Assembly (NCBI GenBank): GCA_963846925.1
Contig: CAWJXW010000016.1
Span: forward strand, 310,001-374,000
DNA from: JAQBQB01 sp963846925
Lineage (GTDB): Bacteria > Gemmatimonadota > Gemmatimonadetes > Gemmatimonadales > Gemmatimonadaceae
Length of the DNA stretch: 64,000 nucleotides
Direction of reading: 5' to 3'
The position numbers were made by a program, and so were the translations under genes. Of this stretch, positions 9,414 to 19,612 are shown in pieces (the first letter of the stretch is position 1; every line of letters starts with the position of its first letter). Below the pieces are notes generated by a model. It ran no database searches, had not been told where the DNA came from, and was given only the letters and a program-made list of their open reading frames with translations.

Positions 9414-11305
9414 ATGCGACGTCTTGGATGGACGCTCGTTCTTGCGCTCGCGATCACCGTGCCGTCGCCGGCACGATCGCAAGGCTCCGTGGGCGCGACG
9501 TTCACCTTCGAAGAAGTGATGATCCCCGTGCGCGACGGCGCGCGGCTGCAAACCGTGATCATGCGCCCGGCCGGCCGCTCCGAGCCGCTGCCGATCCTGC
9601 TCAGGCGAACACCATACGGGGTGCCGAACGGGCCGCCTCCCGCCGTGGCACTGAGCCAAAGCGAGTTCTGGACCGATGGGTACATCATCGTGATTCAGAA
9701 CCTCCGCGGCCGGTTCAAGTCGGAGGGCACGTTCCTGCTGTCATCCGCGGTCAATCTGGCGGACAAGTCGCCGAAGAACGTCAATGAGACGACCGATGCG
9801 TACGACACCATCGATTGGCTCGTGAAGAACGTTCCGAACAACAACGGCAACGTCGGGATGTATGGCGTGTCGTACGACGGGCTGACAGCCGCGATGACGT
9901 TGCTCATGCCGCATCCGGCGCTCAAGGCGATCAGCGAGCAGGCGTCACCGGCCGATGAGTGGATGAACGACGACAACCACCACTATGGCGCGCTGCGCGA
10001 GAGCTACACGTTCGAGTACGCCGTCCTGGAGCAAGCGAGCAAGACGGCCAATACGCATTTCGACTTCGGCACGTACGATACCTATGAGTGGTATCTGAAG
10101 CTCGGGCCACTCTCGAACATCAACGCGAAGTACCTCCACAATTCGATTCCAGCGTGGAACGAGACGGTGGAGCACCCGAACTACGATGCCTTCAACAAAC
10201 GCGAGGCCTGGTACACGCAGATCAAAGGCTCCACAGTCCCGAACCTGAACGTCGCCGGTTTCTGGGATCAGGAAGACCCGTGGGGCCCGTGGGCGATCTT
10301 CCACCAGGCCGCAAAGAACGACGCCGACCACACGAACTTCATGGTCGCGGGGCCCTGGTACCATGGCTCATGGCACTCCCCCAAGAACGACAGCATCGGG
10401 ATCATTCCGCTCGGCGGGCACGCGACAGCGCAGGAATTCCGCAAGAACATCGAGGCGCCGTTCTTCCGGTACTACCTGCACGGCCAGGGGAGCAAGCCGA
10501 CGTGGCGCGCGACCACGTTCCAAACGGGATCGAATAGCTGGCGCACGTACGACACATGGCCGGTGGCGACGGCGAAGGCGACCAATCTCTATCTGCGCAC
10601 GGATGGAACGCTCTCGTTCGAGAAGCCGTCCGCGACGGGGGGAGCGCCGCGTACCGCGAATATGTCTCGGACCCCGCTAACCCGGTGCCGTACCGACAGC
10701 GGCCGATCTCACCGACCTACCCGGGCGGAGACTGGCGTCTCTGGGAGGTCGCCGACCAGCGCTTCGTCGACGGACGACCGGACGTCCTCACCTACACGAG
10801 CCCGCCCCTCGACCACGATGTCACCGTCACGGGCGCGCTTTCCGCGACGCTGTTCGCGTCCACCTCGGGCACCGACGCCGACTTCGTCGTCAAGCTGATC
10901 GACGTCTACCCGGACAGCGCGCAGAAGAACGCGTGGGATCCTGATTTCGGTCCGGCACCGAACGCGTATGCGCGTTCGCTCGATGGCTACGAGCTGCCGA
11001 TCGCGATGGAAGTGCGGCGAGGCCGATTCCTCCAGAGCTTCGAGACGCCGCATCCGCTGGTCGCGAACAAGCCGACCGAGTGGACGATCCCTCTGCGCGA
11101 ACACGATCACGTGTTCCTCAAGGGCCACCGCATCATGGTGCAGGTGCAGTCGACTTGGTTCCCGATCATCGACCGTAATCCGCAGAAGTTCGTGCCGAGC
11201 ATCTTCGACGCGAAAGCGAGCGATTTCGTGAAGGCCACGCAACGCGTCTACGGAACGCCAAGCATGCCCTCGCACATCACGTTGCCCGTGAGCGCCCTGA
11301 CCGCG
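9414..11305 (+). CDS. Exported S15 (CocE/NonD-type) hydrolase (one frame break)
   Basis: A secreted alpha/beta hydrolase of the X-Pro dipeptidyl-peptidase S15 / CocE family, ~630 residues. The signal peptide is MRRLGWTLVLALAITVPSPA. The N-terminal core reads EVMIPVRDGARLQTVIMRPA. The nucleophile Ser is near residue 153 in GMYGVSYDG, the acid is in AGFWDQEDPWG, and His is in GPWYHGSWH. The C-terminal jelly-roll domain includes DADFVVKLIDVYPD and HRIMVQVQSTWFPIIDRNPQ. A one-base loss in a G run (near 10640) shifts the frame. No in-frame stop separates it from the MFS gene: the frame runs from HITLPV straight into MSAQSV. The expected end is about 11290, where TGA occurs one frame over. Confidence 0.85.
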
Positions 11306-12604
11306 ATGAGCGCGCAGAGCGTCGCGATCGACGCGCCCGCCGTCAGAACGAAGCTCAACCGCCAGCAGATCGTCGGCTTCTGGGCGGCGTGGACCGGTTG
11401 GCTGCTCGACGGCATGGACTCCGTGATCTACGCGCTCGTGCTGGCACCGGCGCTCACCGAGCTTCTTCCGCGCTCGGGAATCGAAGCCTCTCCCGCGAAA
11501 GTCGGATTCGTCGGCTCGATTCTCTTCGCGATGTTTCTCGTCGGATGGGGATTTTCGTTCCTCTGGGGGCCGATCGCCGACCGCTTCGGACGCACTCGCT
11601 CTCTCGCGGCGACGATCCTCGTCTACGCGCTCTTCACCGGCGCCGCCGCCTTCGCGCAGAACGTCTGGCAGCTCGGCGCGTTTCGTCTGCTCGCGGGGAT
11701 CGGCGTGGGCGGGGAGTGGGCGATGGCCGGCACGTACGTCGCCGAAGCCTGGCCCGAAGATCGGCGCAAGATGGGCGCGGGATACCTGCAGACCGGCTAC
11801 TACTTCGGCTTCTTTTTCGCCGCGGCGCTCAACTACACGATCGGCGCGCGTTTCGGTTGGCGCGCGATGTTCCTCTGCGGATTCGTTCCGGTGATCGTCG
11901 CCGTGCTCACGCTGCGCCGCGTGAAAGAGCCAGAGCGTTGGAAGCGGCACGAGTCAGAAGCGAAACGCGCGCACCCGCTCGCCGAGATCTTCAGTCCGAC
12001 GTACCGCAAGCGCACGATCGTGAACGCGACGCTGCTCACCGTCGCGATCATAGGACTCTGGGCGGGCGCCGTCTACGAGCCCGCTGCCATCACGACGCTC
12101 GCGAAGAAGGCGGGCATCGTCGGTCCGGCCGCCGCCAAGCTCGTGTCGCTGGGAACGGGCGTCCTCTCAGTCGGCACGATCCTCGGCTGCTTGTGTCTGC
12201 CGGTGTTCGCCGAGCGGTGGGGACGCAAGGCGACTCTCGCCCTGTATTTCGCGGGGATGATGTTGACGATTCCGCTCGCGTTCGGTTGGGCGTTTTATCT
12301 GGACAACGGGCTCACGCCTTTCATCGTCATTCTGTTCTTCATGGGATTCGCCGGCGGAAGCTTCGCCGCTTTCAGCCTCTGGCTGCCGGAGCAGTACGAC
12401 ACGCGCGTGCGCGCCACGGCGTTCGCGTTCTCGACGAGCGTGGGGCGATTCGTCGGCGCCGGAGTGAACTTCGCCATCGCGTCGATGGTGCTGCGCATGG
12501 GAACACTTGGCACGCCGGTCGCGCTCACGGCGATCGCGTTCGGTCTGGGGATCCTGATCATTCCGCTGGCGATCGAGACGACCGGACAAACGCTGCCGGA
12601 GTGA
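11306..12604 (+). CDS. MFS transporter (metabolite:H+ symporter type)
   Basis: A major facilitator superfamily permease of 432 residues from MSAQSV with about 12 TM helices. Helix 1 is WAAWTGWLLDGMDSVIYALV, and the Asp pair is typical of the SHS/AAHS-like symporters. The A-like loop motif is WGPIADRFGRTRSL. The central GIGVGGEWAMAGTYVAEAWP is typical of the sialate/lactate/aromatic-acid branch. The second-half loop is FAERWGRKATL. The substrate is unknown. It lies in the same open frame as the S15 hydrolase upstream. Separate translation from ATG 11306 is assumed, because a secreted hydrolase fused to an MFS would be unusual. A G+C-rich hairpin (12608-12625) without a T run follows. Confidence 0.85.
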   Translation: MSAQSVAIDAPAVRTKLNRQQIVGFWAAWTGWLLDGMDSVIYALVLAPALTELLPRSGIEASPAKVGFVGSILFAMFLVGWGFSFLWGPIADRFGRTRSLAATILVYALFTGAAAFAQNVWQLGAFRLLAGIGVGGEWAMAGTYVAEAWPEDRRKMGAGYLQTGYYFGFFFAAALNYTIGARFGWRAMFLCGFVPVIVAVLTLRRVKEPERWKRHESEAKRAHPLAEIFSPTYRKRTIVNATLLTVAIIGLWAGAVYEPAAITTLAKKAGIVGPAAAKLVSLGTGVLSVGTILGCLCLPVFAERWGRKATLALYFAGMMLTIPLAFGWAFYLDNGLTPFIVILFFMGFAGGSFAAFSLWLPEQYDTRVRATAFAFSTSVGRFVGAGVNFAIASMVLRMGTLGTPVALTAIAFGLGILIIPLAIETTGQTLPE

Positions 12605-12650
12605 CGCGCCGCCGAACGCGGCGGCACGCGGCTTGACCTGTATTGCAGCC

Positions 12651-13466
12651 ATGTCCGGACCGCCAAGCGCGCAACGCGCCGTCGAGCCGGGGTCACGTCG
12701 ACGCCGGCCGACGATGGGCGATTGGGCGCGCGTCGCGTTTCCGGTCGTCATTCTCGCGGGACTCGTCGTCGCCGCGTGGCAGCTCGGCTACTTCGACCTG
12801 AAGAAGCCGGACGCGCTTCACGAAGCGGCTCAACGCGCGAGCGGCCTTCCCTGGCTCGCACCGACCTTCGTCGTGGTGTACGCCACCATGGCCGCGTTGG
12901 CCGCCCCCGTCTCGCCGCTCGCCTTCGGCGCCGGCGCCGTGTTCGGGTTCGTCGAAGGCTCCATCCTCGTTTGGGTCGCGTCGATGCTCGGCAGCGCGGC
13001 CGGCTATACGCTCGCGCGAACCGTGTGGTCGGAATCCGCGCTCCGCTTACTGGGCCGCCATGAGGACAAGGTTCGAAAGCTGCGCGAAGGAAACACGTTT
13101 CTCACCGTCCTGCGCGTGCAGCTGGTACCCATGATTCCGTTCGGCATGCTGAACTACGCCGCCGGAACCGCTCGGCTCCGATTTCTTCCCTATTGGTTGG
13201 CGAGCGGGTTGGGGATCATTCCGTTGACGTTGGCGGCGGTCTACGTGGGAGATCGGTTGCGCGCCGGCGTGCGCGGAAGCGGTGCGCGAGCCTTTATCAT
13301 CGGCGGCGCGGTCATGGCCGGGATGCTGCTGCTGTCATTGCTGCCGACGCTGATCGCGAAACGGAACGAGCGGCGGGCGCGCGAGGCTACTCCCGAAGCG
13401 CCTCCATCGGATCGACGCGAATCGCTCGGCGCGCCGGCACAAAGCACGCGGCAGCGGCAACGGTGA
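12651..13466 (+). CDS. TVP38/TMEM64 (DedA-like) membrane protein
   Basis: A polytopic membrane protein of the SNARE-associated/VTT domain family (TVP38/TMEM64), ~271 residues. TM segments are VAFPVVILAGLVVAAWQLGY, TFVVVYATMAALAAPVSPLA and the family core FGAGAVFGFVEGSILVWVAS..LGSAAGYTLAR. The re-entrant region VLRVQLVPMIPFGMLNYAAG carries the conserved R...P.P..NY pattern. A final TM is MAGMLLLSLLPTLIA. The family has been linked to lipid scrambling or flipping; the substrate here is unknown. The start could also be ATG 12714. The last ~27 codons run antisense over the end of the ADOP gene at 13387, a convergent overlap. Confidence 0.85.
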   Translation: MSGPPSAQRAVEPGSRRRRPTMGDWARVAFPVVILAGLVVAAWQLGYFDLKKPDALHEAAQRASGLPWLAPTFVVVYATMAALAAPVSPLAFGAGAVFGFVEGSILVWVASMLGSAAGYTLARTVWSESALRLLGRHEDKVRKLREGNTFLTVLRVQLVPMIPFGMLNYAAGTARLRFLPYWLASGLGIIPLTLAAVYVGDRLRAGVRGSGARAFIIGGAVMAGMLLLSLLPTLIAKRNERRAREATPEAPPSDRRESLGAPAQSTRQRQR

Positions 13467-16074
13467 GCAGAAGCGCCGCCGCCGCGCCAAGCATGAGCGG
13501 GTCCATAGGTCCGACGCCAAACAGCAAGGCGCGCAAGTAGCGCGTCGTCGCGAGCGCGCCGACGAGCCCGAATACCACTCCGACCGCCGCGAGGCCGAGC
13601 CCGCGCGCGAGCACCATGCGCAAGAGATCGCCGGGCGTCGCGCCGAGCGCGCTGCGCAACCCGATCTCGCGCGTTCGTTCGGCGACGCTGCCGGCCAGCA
13701 CGCCGTAGATGCCCGCCGCTGAAAGCAGCAACGCGAGCGCCGCGAAGGCGGCGAACAAGGTGAGCGCGAGCGATCGCTGCGCCGCCGACGAAACAACGAC
13801 TGCGTCCATCGTGCGCATGTCGGTGACCGGCTGCGATGGATCGGCGCCGGCGACGGCGGCACGGACCTGCCGCTGCGAGCGCCGCCGACGTCGAGCGCGC
13901 GCGCACGACGAGCATGCCGCTCCCATTCGCCCAACCCCACGCCGACTCCGGCACGTAGAACGATCGACGATCGTCGGCGTCGAGCGACTCGTGGTGTACG
14001 TCGGCCGCGACGCCGACGACGGTCGACCAGTGGTGTGCCGCGTTCGGGATGTAGATCCGCTTTCCGAGCGCGCCCGCTCCATCGCCGACTTCACCCCACA
14101 GCGTCCTCGCGAGCGCCAGGCTGATGATGGCGACGGACGACGACGTGTCGCGCGCATCCTGCTCGGTGAAATCGCGGCCCGCGAGCAGGTGAATCCGCAT
14201 CACCTTCAAGTAGTCGCCGACGACACGGTAACCCGTCGCGTAGGGCGCCAGCTCGGGATTGGCGAGCGGTCTGTCCTGTGCGATGATGCCGTACTGGTCG
14301 CGGTTGCCGCCGAGTGGAACTGACGTCGTCACCGCCGCGCCGATCACGCCCGGCACGGCGCGCACCGCGTCGATCGTGCGCCGGCGGAGGTCGAGCACCG
14401 CGTCGTTGGCGGCGTATCGCGGCCCGGACGCCTCGACCTGCATGGTGATGAGGTTGTTCGGATCGAACCCGGGGTCGACCGCCAGCAATCGAACCAGGCT
14501 GCGGGCCAGGAGTCCGGCGCTCGCGAGCAACAGCAGCGCCAGCGCCATCTCGGCGATCACGAGCGTCGAGCGCGTCCGATGATGGTCCGCGCCGCGAACG
14601 CGGCTCGCGCCGCGCAGTGCGCCCGAGTACAGCACTCGTTTCGCGCGCCGCGCGCCGGTACGACCCCGAGCACGATCGCCAACGGCACGACGATCGCGCC
14701 GACGACCGCCAGCGCGGCGAGATCGAAGTGGATCGCGTCGATTCTCGGGAACGAGCGCGGAAGTCTGGCGACGAGAAGCGGCAGCGTTGCCCAGCCGAGT
14801 GCGATGCCCAACGCGCCGCCGGCTGCCGCGATGACGAGTCCTTCAGCCGCGAGCTGCTGTGCCAATCGCGCCACTCCCGCCCCGAGCGCCAAACGGACGC
14901 CGAACTCGGCGTCGCGACGAACCGCCCGCGCCAACTGGAGGTTGACGACGTTCGCGACGGCGATGAGCAGCACCAACACCACCGCGCCGGCGATCGCGTA
15001 GAGCGCCGGACGAACGGCGCGCGTGATCTCCTCCTGCATCGGCTGCACGAACATTCCGGCGGACGAATACTCTTTCGGATACGCGGCGACGATCTGCGAA
15101 GAGATCTGATCGAGCTCCGCCTTCGCTCGCTGGCGCGGCACGCCCTCGCGGATGCGGGCGATAGCGGTGAGATGCCGGCAGGAGCGGCAGGCCCACGGCT
15201 GGCCTACCGCGTAGCCGAGCGGCGTGTAGATCTGCGCGTCTGATTGGTGGACGTCCTCGTACGACTTGGGGAGGACGCCGATCACCGTCCAGGGCGTGCC
15301 GCCGAGCTGAATCGAGTGCCCGACGATCGAGGAATCCGCCGCGAAGCGCCGCGTCCACAGTCCATAGGAGAGGAGGACGACCTTCGCCCCGCCAAAGCTC
15401 GTAGGTTGAATCGGCTTGTCCTCGTCGGCGACGAAGTCGCGGCCGAGCATGGGGCGCACGCCGAGTGTGCGGAAGTAATTCCACGTGACGCGCGAGCCGT
15501 TGAGTCGTTCGGGAGCGCTCGGGTCGGACAGCGTCGGGATCCACAATGACACCGCGGCCAGCGACTCGAGCGACGTGGCGCTCGCGCGGATGTCCTGCAC
15601 GGTGGCGAAGCCCGTCGTGATCTGGTGCCCGTTTTGATCGCGCTCCCAGACGTAGACGAGCCGGTCGGGGTGGTCATACGGAAGGGAACGAATGAGCAGC
15701 GGATCGACGACGCTGAAGATCGCGGTCGTAGGTCCGATCGCGAGCGCCAGCGTCACGGCGCATAGCGCGGCGAATCCAGGAGCACGTCTAAGGAGCCGCG
15801 CGGCGTGTCGGAGGTCGGCAAGGAATGATGACATGAGATTCTCCTGGTGTCGTTCGCGCCGGAGGCCGGCGAGAGAACCGAAGTGACGAACGGCGACGAG
15901 CGCTTCCCACCAAAAACGCAGGCGAGCAGCGGCCAAACCGCGCTCGATCGCGTCCCGACGATGCCGTTCGACGAGATCGCCGACGATCGCGTCGCGCGCG
16001 TTGGGGCGGATGACACGATCGAGAAGCCGAAGGCCGATCGCCGGCGGGGCGATGTCGCGATCGTCGTTCGTCAC
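13387..16074 (-). CDS. ADOP-family FtsX/MacB-like permease (cassette 2, two frame breaks)
   Basis: A full-length ADOP permease of ~895 residues. The GTG start at 16074 overlaps the PadR stop (GTGA). The N-terminal prefix domain 2 reads LLDRVIRPNARDAIVGDLVE. It is followed by MSSFLADLRHAARLLRR, TM1 (LALAIGPTTAIFSVVDPLLI), a periplasmic MacB-type domain, and FtsX half 1 (VVLVLLIAVANVVNLQLARA). Half 2 begins RSTLVIAEMALALLLLASAG and ends with FtsX 2 (LALLLSAAGIYGVLAGSVAE) and the usual terminal RRAIRVDPMEALRE. Frame breaks are near 14645 (one base lost) and 13875 (one base gained). An internal ATG at 15834 with AGGAG could start a shorter form, but the prefix domain supports 16074. Confidence 0.88.
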
Positions 16075-16394
16075 GGCGCGTCGAGCCCCACGTCGAGGCC
16101 CGCGGCCATGCGGCGCAGGGCGAACATGTTTTCTCGCAGCACCCGCTTCCCCACCGCGGTCACCGTGTAGTAGCGCTTTGCGCGCCCCCCTCTCTCGGAG
16201 GTCGGCTCGCCGACGCGCGACGCGACGAGGCCCTTGGCCTCGAGCCGGGAGAGCGCCTTGTAGATCGTGCCAAGCGTGAGATCCCGCCGCGCGCGTTGCC
16301 GGACTTCCTGCTGCACCGGGACGCCATAGGCCTGGTCGCCGGATTGGAGGACGGCAAGGAGAACGATCTGCTCGAGGTCGCCGAGGGGTTCCAT
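16071..16394 (-). CDS. PadR-family transcriptional regulator (cassette 2)
   Basis: A 107-residue PadR winged-helix protein: LGDLEQIVLLAVLQSGDQAYG, then the turn TLGTIYKALSRLEAKGLVAS and the wing GRAKRYYTVTAVGKRVLREN. It heads the operon with the ADOP permease by a GTGA overlap and probably represses it. It belongs to a slightly different branch from the PadR proteins at 1972 and 37263 (EQIVLLAVL in place of LLQGTLD), matching the different prefix domain of its permease. A TTGT-TAG-ACAA dyad lies 6 nt upstream of the ATG. Confidence 0.92.
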   Translation of the reverse strand: MEPLGDLEQIVLLAVLQSGDQAYGVPVQQEVRQRARRDLTLGTIYKALSRLEAKGLVASRVGEPTSERGGRAKRYYTVTAVGKRVLRENMFALRRMAAGLDVGLDAP

Positions 16395-16400
16395 GTTGGT

Positions 16401-16411
16401 TTGTTAGACAA
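16401..16411. promoter_or_regulatory. TTGT-N3-ACAA dyad upstream of PadR 2
   Basis: A perfect 11-nt dyad TTGTTAGACAA ends 6 nt before the PadR ATG, where a -10 element and transcription start would fall. It is a candidate autoregulatory operator. Function is inferred from position and symmetry. Confidence 0.4.
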
Positions 16412-16492
16412 TGCCGGGGAAATAAAGGTTGGATTGGAGTCCGACAAGGGGTGGTCGGATCCCCGGTGCCGCAGCCTTCCTGAACTGCTTTG

Positions 16493-16651
16493 ACGCAGAG
16501 GACGCAGAGGACGCGGAGCCGCAGAGGACAACCGCGCGATTCGAGGCCCTCGCCCAACAAGCCAGATTCTTTGAGACTGCCGCGAGTTACACAGAGAGCC
16601 TCGACGTTCCCGGAGTCCTCTGCGTCTCCGCGTCCTCTGCGTCCTCTGCGT
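16493..16651. repeat. Near-perfect long inverted repeat, family B (GACGCAGAG words)
   Basis: Two 36-nt arms (16493-16528 and 16616-16651) are reverse complements with about one mismatch and an 87-nt spacer. Each arm is itself built from the word ACGCAGAGG repeated three to four times. It lies in the 341-nt gap between PadR 2 and the metalloprotease gene (16736), where a transcript would fold into a very stable hairpin. No transposase or ORF is associated. I see nothing else in this gap beyond the PadR dyad at 16401. Confidence 0.85.
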
Positions 16652-16735
16652 TGAGTCGTTGCAGTTGCGGTCGCAGTTGTGGTTTCGGCGGCGCGCGGCT
16701 GGCCAAGTCGAGATCCCCGTACGTAGACTCCCCCG

Positions 16736-17693
16736 ATGCGTCGGATCGTCCTCGCTGCGACTCTGCTCGCCATCGCCGGCCTGCTCTCCTTCGAGGCGTA
16801 CCGGTCGCGTGGGGTCGTGGTGGCCGAGGTGAGCGACGGCGACGTCCATCGGTTCGTCGACGCGATGCGTCGGCTGTCGGCTGGCGATTCGTCGTGCGCG
16901 GCGCTCGGGGACTACTTTCGCGACGCGTCGCGGGGATTGCGGGCCTACGACAGCAAGCTGGGGATGAACCGGCGGCAACTCTGCGCGGCCATCCGGCGAG
17001 CGCCGGCGCGCTACTTGGGAATCGAGGCCAAGTTGGGCGGACTCGACTCGGCGGTGGCGCGGGTCGACTCGATCTTCGCGCGCTTTCACGCGATCTATCC
17101 GCAAGGGACGCCAGCCCGGCGTGTACTTCGTGGTCGGCGCGGGGATGGCCGCCGGCACCACGACGCATACCAGCGATCCGGTCGTTCTCATCGGCGTCGA
17201 GCGCGCCGGCGACCCGTCGCGGCTCGCGTCCACCGTCGCGCACGAGTTCGTGCACACGCAGCAGGACTATCCGTGGATCGGGATCTTTACCGGCGGCCCG
17301 TCCTTTCTGCGCGGCACCCTGCTCCGCCAGTCGATCATGGAAGGCTCGGCGAATCTCATCGCGGAGCTGGTGACGGGCGCGCCGAGTCGCAACGAATACG
17401 CGGAGGCGCACGAGGCGGAGCTGTGGGCCGATTTCTCACGCGAGATGCACGGCAAGGACTACAGCCGGTGGCTCTGGAACGGCGGCAATCCCAAGCGCGG
17501 CGACCGGCCGGCGGATCTCGGATATTGGATCGGGTACAGGATCACGAGGTCGTACTACGATCGAGCCGCCGACAAGGCGCGCGCGATCCACGATATTCTG
17601 ACCATCCGGGATTTCGATCGTTTTCTTACGGCTAGCGGATACGCCCCCCGCGCGCCCGCCGCCCCCCCGCCACACGCTTCGGGAGCACAATAG
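16736..17693 (+). CDS. Predicted membrane-anchored Zn metalloprotease (DUF2268-like; one frame break)
   Basis: ~318 residues. An N-terminal signal/anchor (IVLAATLLAIAGLLSFEAYR) precedes a helical domain. A Zn-peptidase core follows with the HExxH motif in TVAHEFVHTQQ and a downstream Glu in RQSIMEGSANLIAELVTG, the arrangement of gluzincin-like DUF2268 proteases. A +1 shift near 17110 (ACGC-CAGCCCGGCG) divides the frame; after correction the strand reads QPGVYFVVGAGMAAGTTT. The C-terminus is Pro/Ala-rich. The stop is immediately followed by the GTG of the DUF3179 gene, so they form an operon. The substrate is unknown. Part of it also resembles GldB-type lipoproteins. Confidence 0.75.
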
Positions 17694-18830
17694 GTGAAGA
17701 AGCTGTTCTACGTGGGACTGCTGGCGCTGGTCCTGTTCGAGCTGGCGAACGTGTACTTCATCATGCCGTTGCCGTACAGCCAGCGGATTCGCAGCATCGA
17801 CGTCGCGTACTTTTTGCACGAGCGGCGCTGGTGGTTTCGCGGCGTGTTGGGCGTCGCGATCCTCGCCGGCGCCGTGAGCGTGTTCACGACGCCCGGCTGG
17901 CGGCGCTGGCTCGCCATCCCGGCGCTCGCGGCGGCCGGATTTGTCGCATACGCGGCGAACTTCGTGATGGCGGCCGATCGCATCTTCCTCCCACCGAACC
18001 ACGTCGTCCTCGCGCGCGTCGACAAGAATACCGTCGAACCGGGGCGGCTCGTGGTCGGCGTGGACCTGGGTGGCGAGGCACGCGCGTATCCGGTGCGCTT
18101 CATCGGCTATCACCATCAGGTGCGCGACACGGTCGACGGCATTCCGATTCTCGTCAGCTTCTGCACCGTCTGCCGAACCGGGCGGGTGTTCAGCCCGACC
18201 ATCGATGGCAAGAGCGAGTCGTTCCGTCTCGTCGGGATGGATCACTTCAACGCCATGTTCGAGGATCACACGACAGGCAGCTGGTGGAGGCAGGCGACAG
18301 GCGAAGCGGTCGCCGGCCCGCGGAAGGGACGCGCGCTGCGGCAGATCCCGAGCACCCAGGTCACGCTGTCGCGGTGGCTGTCGATGCATCCGCGGTCGCT
18401 CATCATGCAGCCCGACTCCGCGTTCATCGAGCGGTACGCGAAGAGCTTCGACTACGAAACAGGTTTGAGCCGCTCGCCCCTCACCGGCACCGACACGGCG
18501 TCGTGGCACGACAAGTCGTGGGTGGTCGGCATCACGATGAAGGGCGAGAGCAAGGCGTACGACTGGAATCGTCTTCGCAAGGAACGCGTCGTGAACGACG
18601 TCCTTGGAGGAGAGCCGATCGTGCTCGCTCTCTCGCGTGACAGCACGAACTATTTCGCGTTCCAGCGCCCCGACTCGAACCGGTTCAAGGTGCGCGGCGA
18701 CTCACTCGTTTCGCGCGGCGGGATCTACTCCCTCGCCGGCACGGGATCGATCGGCCTCGTGCCGATCTTCGCCTCGCAGGAATTCTGGCACAGCTGGCGC
18801 ACGTTTCACCCGGCGACGAAGACCTACTGA
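17694..18830 (+). CDS. DUF3179 domain membrane protein
   Basis: 378 residues. Two or three N-terminal TM helices (FYVGLLALVLFELANVYFI, WFRGVLGVAILAGAVSVF, LAIPALAAAGFVAYAANFV) are followed by a periplasmic DUF3179 domain. Diagnostic pieces are ARAYPVRFIGYHHQVRDTVD, the Cys pair ILVSFCTVCRTGRVF, and SWWRQATGEAVAGPRKG. The function of the family is unknown; the Cys pair and His residues suggest redox or metal binding. The GTG start directly abuts the preceding TAG. The stop TGA and that of the convergent acetyltransferase together form the palindrome TGACGCGTCA. Confidence 0.85.
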   Translation: MKKLFYVGLLALVLFELANVYFIMPLPYSQRIRSIDVAYFLHERRWWFRGVLGVAILAGAVSVFTTPGWRRWLAIPALAAAGFVAYAANFVMAADRIFLPPNHVVLARVDKNTVEPGRLVVGVDLGGEARAYPVRFIGYHHQVRDTVDGIPILVSFCTVCRTGRVFSPTIDGKSESFRLVGMDHFNAMFEDHTTGSWWRQATGEAVAGPRKGRALRQIPSTQVTLSRWLSMHPRSLIMQPDSAFIERYAKSFDYETGLSRSPLTGTDTASWHDKSWVVGITMKGESKAYDWNRLRKERVVNDVLGGEPIVLALSRDSTNYFAFQRPDSNRFKVRGDSLVSRGGIYSLAGTGSIGLVPIFASQEFWHSWRTFHPATKTY

Positions 18831-18834
18831 CGCG

Positions 18835-19269
18835 TCAGGACGATTTCGGCACCGGTCGTTCGCGCACGAGGTCGTGGTATTCGGGGTGCCGCGCGATGTA
18901 CTCGGTGACGAACGGACACCGCACGATCACTTTCACGCCGCGCTCCCGCGCCAGGTTCAGCGCCGCTCGGGCGAGGCGCGACGCCAATCCACGCCCGGCG
19001 AGCTCGGCGGGCACTTCCGTGTGGATCAGCATCAGCGTGCCGTCCCGCATCTCGCGATAGGTGAGGTACGCGAGTCCTTCGAGCGACGACGCCTCGAACC
19101 GCGACTCCTTTTCGTTGTTGACGACCTCGACGGCGTCGGACGAGCCCGGTGGATCTACTGATCCGTGGGCGCCCGTAACGGCCGTCCAGCTCGGCGCGTC
19201 ACTTGCCGGGAATGACTCCTCGGATGTCTCGTCGACATCATCGGGACGGATGGGTCTGGCGTCACTCAT
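18835..19269 (-). CDS. GNAT-type N-acetyltransferase (Acetyltransf_CG family)
   Basis: 144 residues. An acidic N-terminal segment (DDVDETSEESFPASDAPSW) of a kind often appended to small Gemmatimonadota/Acidobacteriota proteins precedes the compact YidJ-like acetyltransferase fold. Supporting segments are YLTYREMRDGTLMLIHTEVP, the CoA loop AGRGLASRLARAALNLARE, and VKVIVRCPFVTEYIARHPEY with the typical C..V..Y...HPEY ending. It presumably acetylates a small amine or protein. It is transcribed alone and convergent with DUF3179. Confidence 0.85.
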   Translation of the reverse strand: MSDARPIRPDDVDETSEESFPASDAPSWTAVTGAHGSVDPPGSSDAVEVVNNEKESRFEASSLEGLAYLTYREMRDGTLMLIHTEVPAELAGRGLASRLARAALNLARERGVKVIVRCPFVTEYIARHPEYHDLVRERPVPKSS

Positions 19270-19396
19270 GTGGTCTCCGCATTCTCGAGCGTCCCGAAGC
19301 GTTCACTTTGACAGAACCGTTACCTGACGCGACCTGCGCCGGCGTTCCTCACCGAGCATCGATAAAGATGCGCCCACGCCGCTGTCGAGGGGGAGC

Positions 19397-19612
19397 ATGG
19401 TGGAAATTGTCGTCGTTTCGACCCAGTGTCCGTATTGCGGCGGCACCGAACCGCTGATGCGATCGGAAACATCGCTGTCGGACGCCGCGCTTACCAAGCA
19501 ATTTCGCGGCGCGACGGTCCGCTGCATCCACACTGGATGCGAAAAATCGTACGCGATCCGCAAGGGCGACCTCAAGATCCGGCACGAAAAGGCGGGCACG
19601 ACGGCCGCCTAG
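19397..19612 (+). CDS. Small zinc-ribbon-like protein
   Basis: 71 residues from ATG with a strong GGGGGAG ribosome binding site at 3-8 nt. CPYCGG near the N-terminus and RCIHTGC about 30 residues later give four Cys in CxxC ... CxxxxC form, as in small zinc ribbons. It continues into a basic tail (YAIRKGDLKIRHEK). There is no wider family recognition. It is a free-standing gene whose TAG overlaps the stop of the minus-strand gene at 19609 as CTAG, a common layout of convergent genes in this window. Confidence 0.65.
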   Translation: MVEIVVVSTQCPYCGGTEPLMRSETSLSDAALTKQFRGATVRCIHTGCEKSYAIRKGDLKIRHEKAGTTAA

